A stretch of 64,000 nt of DNA from Ulva prolifera (Eukaryota; Chlorophyta; Ulvophyceae; Ulvales; Ulvaceae), in assembly GCA_023078555.1 (NCBI GenBank), contig CM041196.1, positions 8,629,985 to 8,693,984 on the forward strand, given 5' to 3'. Each line of letters begins with the position of its first letter. The stretch's first letter is position 1. Made by a program: the position numbers and the translations under genes. The notes beneath the pieces are model-generated. The model worked only from the letters and a program-made list of their open reading frames with translations. It had not been told where the DNA came from and did not search any database. Below are positions 60,910 to 64,000 of this stretch, piece by piece.

Positions 60910-61963
60910 TCAGTAAGTGCAAGCTGGGGTTGACGAAGTACTTCTGCCAAGCACTATCAGTACTACCAGGCTATACAGGAGGGACACACCATATGGTCTG
61001 TGGTTCCGCCTGGTGTGGTCCAAAGCATTGCTAGCTTGCATGTACGTGATAAGTCCAAGTGCGCCAAATGTCATCAATAATGGCAGGGCAATTGGCGACA
61101 GCCAGACCATCTTCGACCCACTGGCCTGCCTTGCTTCTCGCACAGCATTGATATTTCTGACATTTATTGCGGGTGTCCTGCCTTTTCCTGCATACGGACC
61201 AACAGATGGTTGATTGAAATGGATCAGAAATGATAGTCCTGACTCGATATGTGCACATCGCGACCTGCGCATATCAGCTCAGTTTGCGGATCACGCCAAT
61301 GCTGCCTCAAGAAGAGATTGTGATTGCCTGGAACCTCACAGATGTCAAACAAGTTACTCATTGTGTATTGAAACCAATTGAGAGAGCCCAAGACAGCTCA
61401 CAACAGCATGCATCTGGCAGCATGGCATGCAATATACAACGGCCACACATACCGCACTGTTGTAAAGCCTCGTTGTATGCTGCCGTTATTTTAGAGAACT
61501 GCAACAGATGATCTGATCAGCCATCGCAGATCGTATCATGACCTAACCTTAGACACCAAACAACACGAGCTGCCACAGGCTCCTGCTTTCTGGCTACAAA
61601 CTGCCGTTCCGTAACGAGCGGGACACGACAGCAACTGACGCCCGAACGCACATGTGCTTCTGCAGACTTGCGATTTTCAGGCGGAACACGGTCTGGGTGA
61701 TGTTCCAGACTGAGCCTTTTGAAGGCCTGCTTGATCTGCACGAACGACACATAGTTAGATATATCTGTGCACAGTTTGTTAAGCACACCTATTGGTGCAT
61801 GTTTCAAGCATCGGGCCATGTTTGTCCGTTTTGGCAGATGGGTCAATCGCGCACGCGAAACCAGCATGGGCAACGGCAAGCAAGCACATGTGTAGAGGAT
61901 GAGCACCTCTTGTAACGACGCACATGTTGACAGTCCCAACACGTCATGCGGCCGCATGTTCAC
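60910..61963 (-). CDS. Small membrane-anchored J-domain (DnaJ-like) protein
   Basis: Four exons (61963..61907, 61735..61652, 61498..61453, 61187..60910) join in phase to 154 aa. The J domain is MRPHDVLGLSTCASLQE, IKQAFKRLSLEHHPDRVPPE and FSKITAAYNEALQQC. It includes the HPD tripeptide needed to stimulate HSP70 ATPase. After a short charged linker (VRNINAVREARQASGSKM) come two hydrophobic stretches: WLSPIALPLLMTFGALGLIT and SLLYSLVVLIVLG. So the J domain is tethered to a membrane; which one is not evident. No Gly/Phe or zinc-finger region is present, making it a type III (class C) J protein. The last exon could instead end at a donor near CATACG|GTGTGT, which would change the C-terminus. Confidence 0.72.
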
Positions 61964-63395
61964 AGCTGGTATTACCAGGGAGGTGGGGCGTCACCCAGGT
62001 GGACCGAACTCACGACCATAAGAACTGACGTGAGCGGGTCAAATGCGGCCAGTCAAGTGTAAAGAAAAGTCACAGATTTACGGGTCAGAAGGGCGTATGC
62101 GACGCTATCAACAAGTGATGCAGAATTCAAGACGTTGGGCACGAAACGAACACCTGGCCGCGAGAAACGAGGCACGACCGCTATACCCATCTCGGCCTGC
62201 CCATTGCGTATCGTCTGTGCATGGTGTCGGAGCCATGAGCTGGACGTACCCGTTCTCGTGAATGGCACTGAACCAGGTATCGCGTTATAACACCACCTGC
62301 GACGCCGTGCAGCCGGCTAATGCCTGACTTGCAGCGAAGATTTGCCAACGTGCGGTGGTGCAGCAGCCGCAAACCATCGGCTGCAACGAATGAGGGGACG
62401 TGGTTCATGTGCGCATCAGACGCACCTATTGGCGGGGTGTCAACATTTTCACAGCTGTGTGCAAAATCCCGGTCTCCGTTTAGTGTCCATCCACCATATG
62501 ATAAGCTGCTGTATTTATTGCATAAGGATAGATATATAGTACAACGACTTCCACAGTTTGTAGCAGCTACGCTACGTGCGCAAGTGTGTACATGTGTTGC
62601 CTGCTCTGGTGACACGGCGTTGCCGGAGAGTGTCCGTTCATGCGCGGGTGGCTTGATCAGGAATAAGCTTCAAGGTGTGACATCAGAAAGTGTTCAACTA
62701 ACAAATTGATTCCCAGTGTTTTCGGAGCCAGAACTTGGTGTCTGATCAACGTTGGCAAGTGACGGGCCGAGTGATCTCGCGGAGCTGGTCAGCGTACACT
62801 GCTCAGATGTGATGAGCATTATTATATATAATTTCGGGAGAATCTAGCTGAATGGCATGATCAGGGTGCCAGTAATCTTGATCTACACGCTGCTGGCTGC
62901 GCTTTTGAATACAGCCCACCGTCACTGCTGACAGATTGCCAATAATTATTGATTGTGATCAGCACCAATTTGAAATTATATCAATTTCATGCATTGTTTG
63001 TGGCTGAAACATCGTAATTCAGCACATGATAATTGACCATAGTTTGAGCATGCAAAATATGTTTGCAGTCCAGGGCAGCGCCCATGACACTGTGCAGCTG
63101 TGGAAGCTTCGCAAGCGGCCGGCCAGTGTGGAGTCGAAAGCGAGGTATGGCTGTGGCTCTTGGTGGCCCATGTGAACACAGGTAGTAGCGCTGCCCTGTG
63201 CCCACCAGTTTACGCTGCTGCTTGGCTGGTTTAGTGCTGTACTGATGTTCAGGTTGGGCAGAAACGGAGCGTAGATTGAGCACTCAAAGAAAACTAATTG
63301 TCGTATCGAATCCTCCATCTTCATGGAGGACCATTCATGCACAAGCGGTGACCAGGTCAGTAGGCCCTCCATTGCTGGTAAAAGAAGAGGGCGTG
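61964..63395. other. Divergent gap (J-domain gene / acidic protein)
   Basis: No supported gene. Frames 62320..62709 (+), 62615..62181 (-) and 63372..63019 (-) are featureless. It should contain both promoters. Confidence 0.4.
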
Positions 63396-64000
63396 ATGTA
63401 CCCTATGCGCGATTCCAGCGCTGAACAAGTTGATGTTGTTGGCGATGTTCGTGATGCTGATGCCGCCGATGAGTCTGGATTCTATCCCGAGCTGCCATTT
63501 GAAGTTGGAGAAGATTTTCTTGAAGAAATTCGGAAGTACCTGGTTGAAGAAGAAGGAATGGACGAGAAGGATGAGCAGCAGCTCACCATAGCAATTATGA
63601 GAATGGCTGAGGATCTTTGCGAAATGTCCATGGCCGATGAGGATGCGGCTCTAGATGACGAGATAGTCACAGATATGATCGATCGCATGACCCCATATGT
63701 GGAGGCTCAGGAGAAGTGGGAAGAGGATCAGGCAAAGCAGAACTCAGAGAAAAATCAGGATTCAGACGCTGCTGACACAGAAGCAGATGTCCCTTGGGTC
63801 GACGAAGTGGGTGGCTGGAACACGCCAGGTGTGAACTGTCCTCGTAGTCTTTTCCCAACAGCGCGGCATTGTCAGGTTGTAGACAGTGTCAATTGTTGTC
63901 TTTGTCTTGCAGCGGGAATGTCCCTGCCAGAGAACGTGTCAAGGGAGTCAATTGCGACAATTTTGCAATGGGATAAAGAATGTGAAGAGACTCGTGAGGG
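63396..64000 (+). CDS. Unrecognised acidic protein, 5' part (runs off window)
   Basis: The frame opens at MYPMRDSSAEQVDVVGDVRD and continues through FYPELPFEVGEDFLEEIRKY and EEEGMDEKDEQQLTIAIMRM to VDEVGGWNTP. There a donor (CCAG|GTGTGA, ~63828) joins the acceptor TCTTGCAG (~63913), giving AGMSLPENVSRESIATILQW and then the window edge. The protein is strongly acidic and helix-rich with Met/Glu-rich segments. I do not recognise the family. The frame is also open upstream of 63396, so the start may lie earlier or in another exon. The coding call rests on uninterrupted frame, amino-acid composition and the in-phase intron. Confidence 0.65.
   Translation, partial: MYPMRDSSAEQVDVVGDVRDADAADESGFYPELPFEVGEDFLEEIRKYLVEEEGMDEKDEQQLTIAIMRMAEDLCEMSMADEDAALDDEIVTDMIDRMTPYVEAQEKWEEDQAKQNSEKNQDSDAADTEADVPWVDEVGGWNTPGVNCPRSLFPTARHCQVVDSVNCCLCLAAGMSLPENVSRESIATILQWDKECEETRE

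Noticed and set aside
1..64000. Bacterial-type operons, CRISPR arrays, insertion sequences, prophage
   Set aside because: Genes are intron-rich and eukaryotic; no direct-repeat array, transposase or integrase frame was recognised.

Overview
This 64 kb window is nuclear DNA from a eukaryote with many short introns, almost certainly a green alga. Nearly every gene I could assign is broken by GT-AG introns (a few look like GC-AG), and the exons join in phase. Pointers to a green alga are a HAP2/GCS1 gamete fusogen whose motif order follows the Chlamydomonas protein as I remember it, an HP30-type chloroplast envelope TIM17/22/23+SAM protein, an EDR2_C (DUF1336) protein, an adaptor AP-4 beta subunit and an LRRC56/ODA8-like ciliary protein. 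There are no bacterial operons, rRNA genes, CRISPR arrays or tRNAs that I could support.

Layout. 0-8 kb: the 5' part of a FASTK/RAP-type organellar RNA-binding gene (-), AP-4 beta (-), and, head-to-head with it, an unusual rhodanese + dual-specificity phosphatase + FHA protein (+). 8.8-15.6 kb: HAP2 (+) converging on a VID27-like gene (-). 15.7-22.5 kb: poorly resolved, with scattered minus-strand coding-like exons that I do not recognise. 22.5-27.8 kb: a DeSI/PPPDE isopeptidase (-) and cytosolic HSP90 (+), divergent across a short promoter with heat-shock-element-like sites; HSP90 intron 2 carries a near-perfect 27-bp hairpin. 28.6-30.3 kb: EDR2_C protein (-). 32-38 kb: LRRC56-like gene (+) and a Kazal-like exon followed by a secreted S1/V8-type serine protease (+). 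39.8-45.6 kb: HP30 (-) and TAF6 (+). 46-48 kb: helicase-like fragments (-) and a small HMA metal-binding protein (-). 48.6-50.2 kb: MRG15/EAF3-like chromatin reader (+). 51.6-58.3 kb: ARM-repeat+BTB protein (-) and the kinetochore protein NDC80 (-). 60.9-62 kb: small membrane J-domain protein (-). 63.4 kb to the end: 5' part of an acidic protein (+).

The genes are unrelated housekeeping, trafficking, chromatin, cell-division, sex and cilium functions; I see no operon-like pathway. Divergent pairs with short gaps (AP-4 beta/phosphatase, DeSI/HSP90) probably share promoters. GC content is visibly uneven, with GC-rich exons (AP-4 beta, central HAP2, ARM repeats) set in more balanced DNA. All exon boundaries are read by eye from splice consensus, reading phase and remembered family alignments; no search was run.
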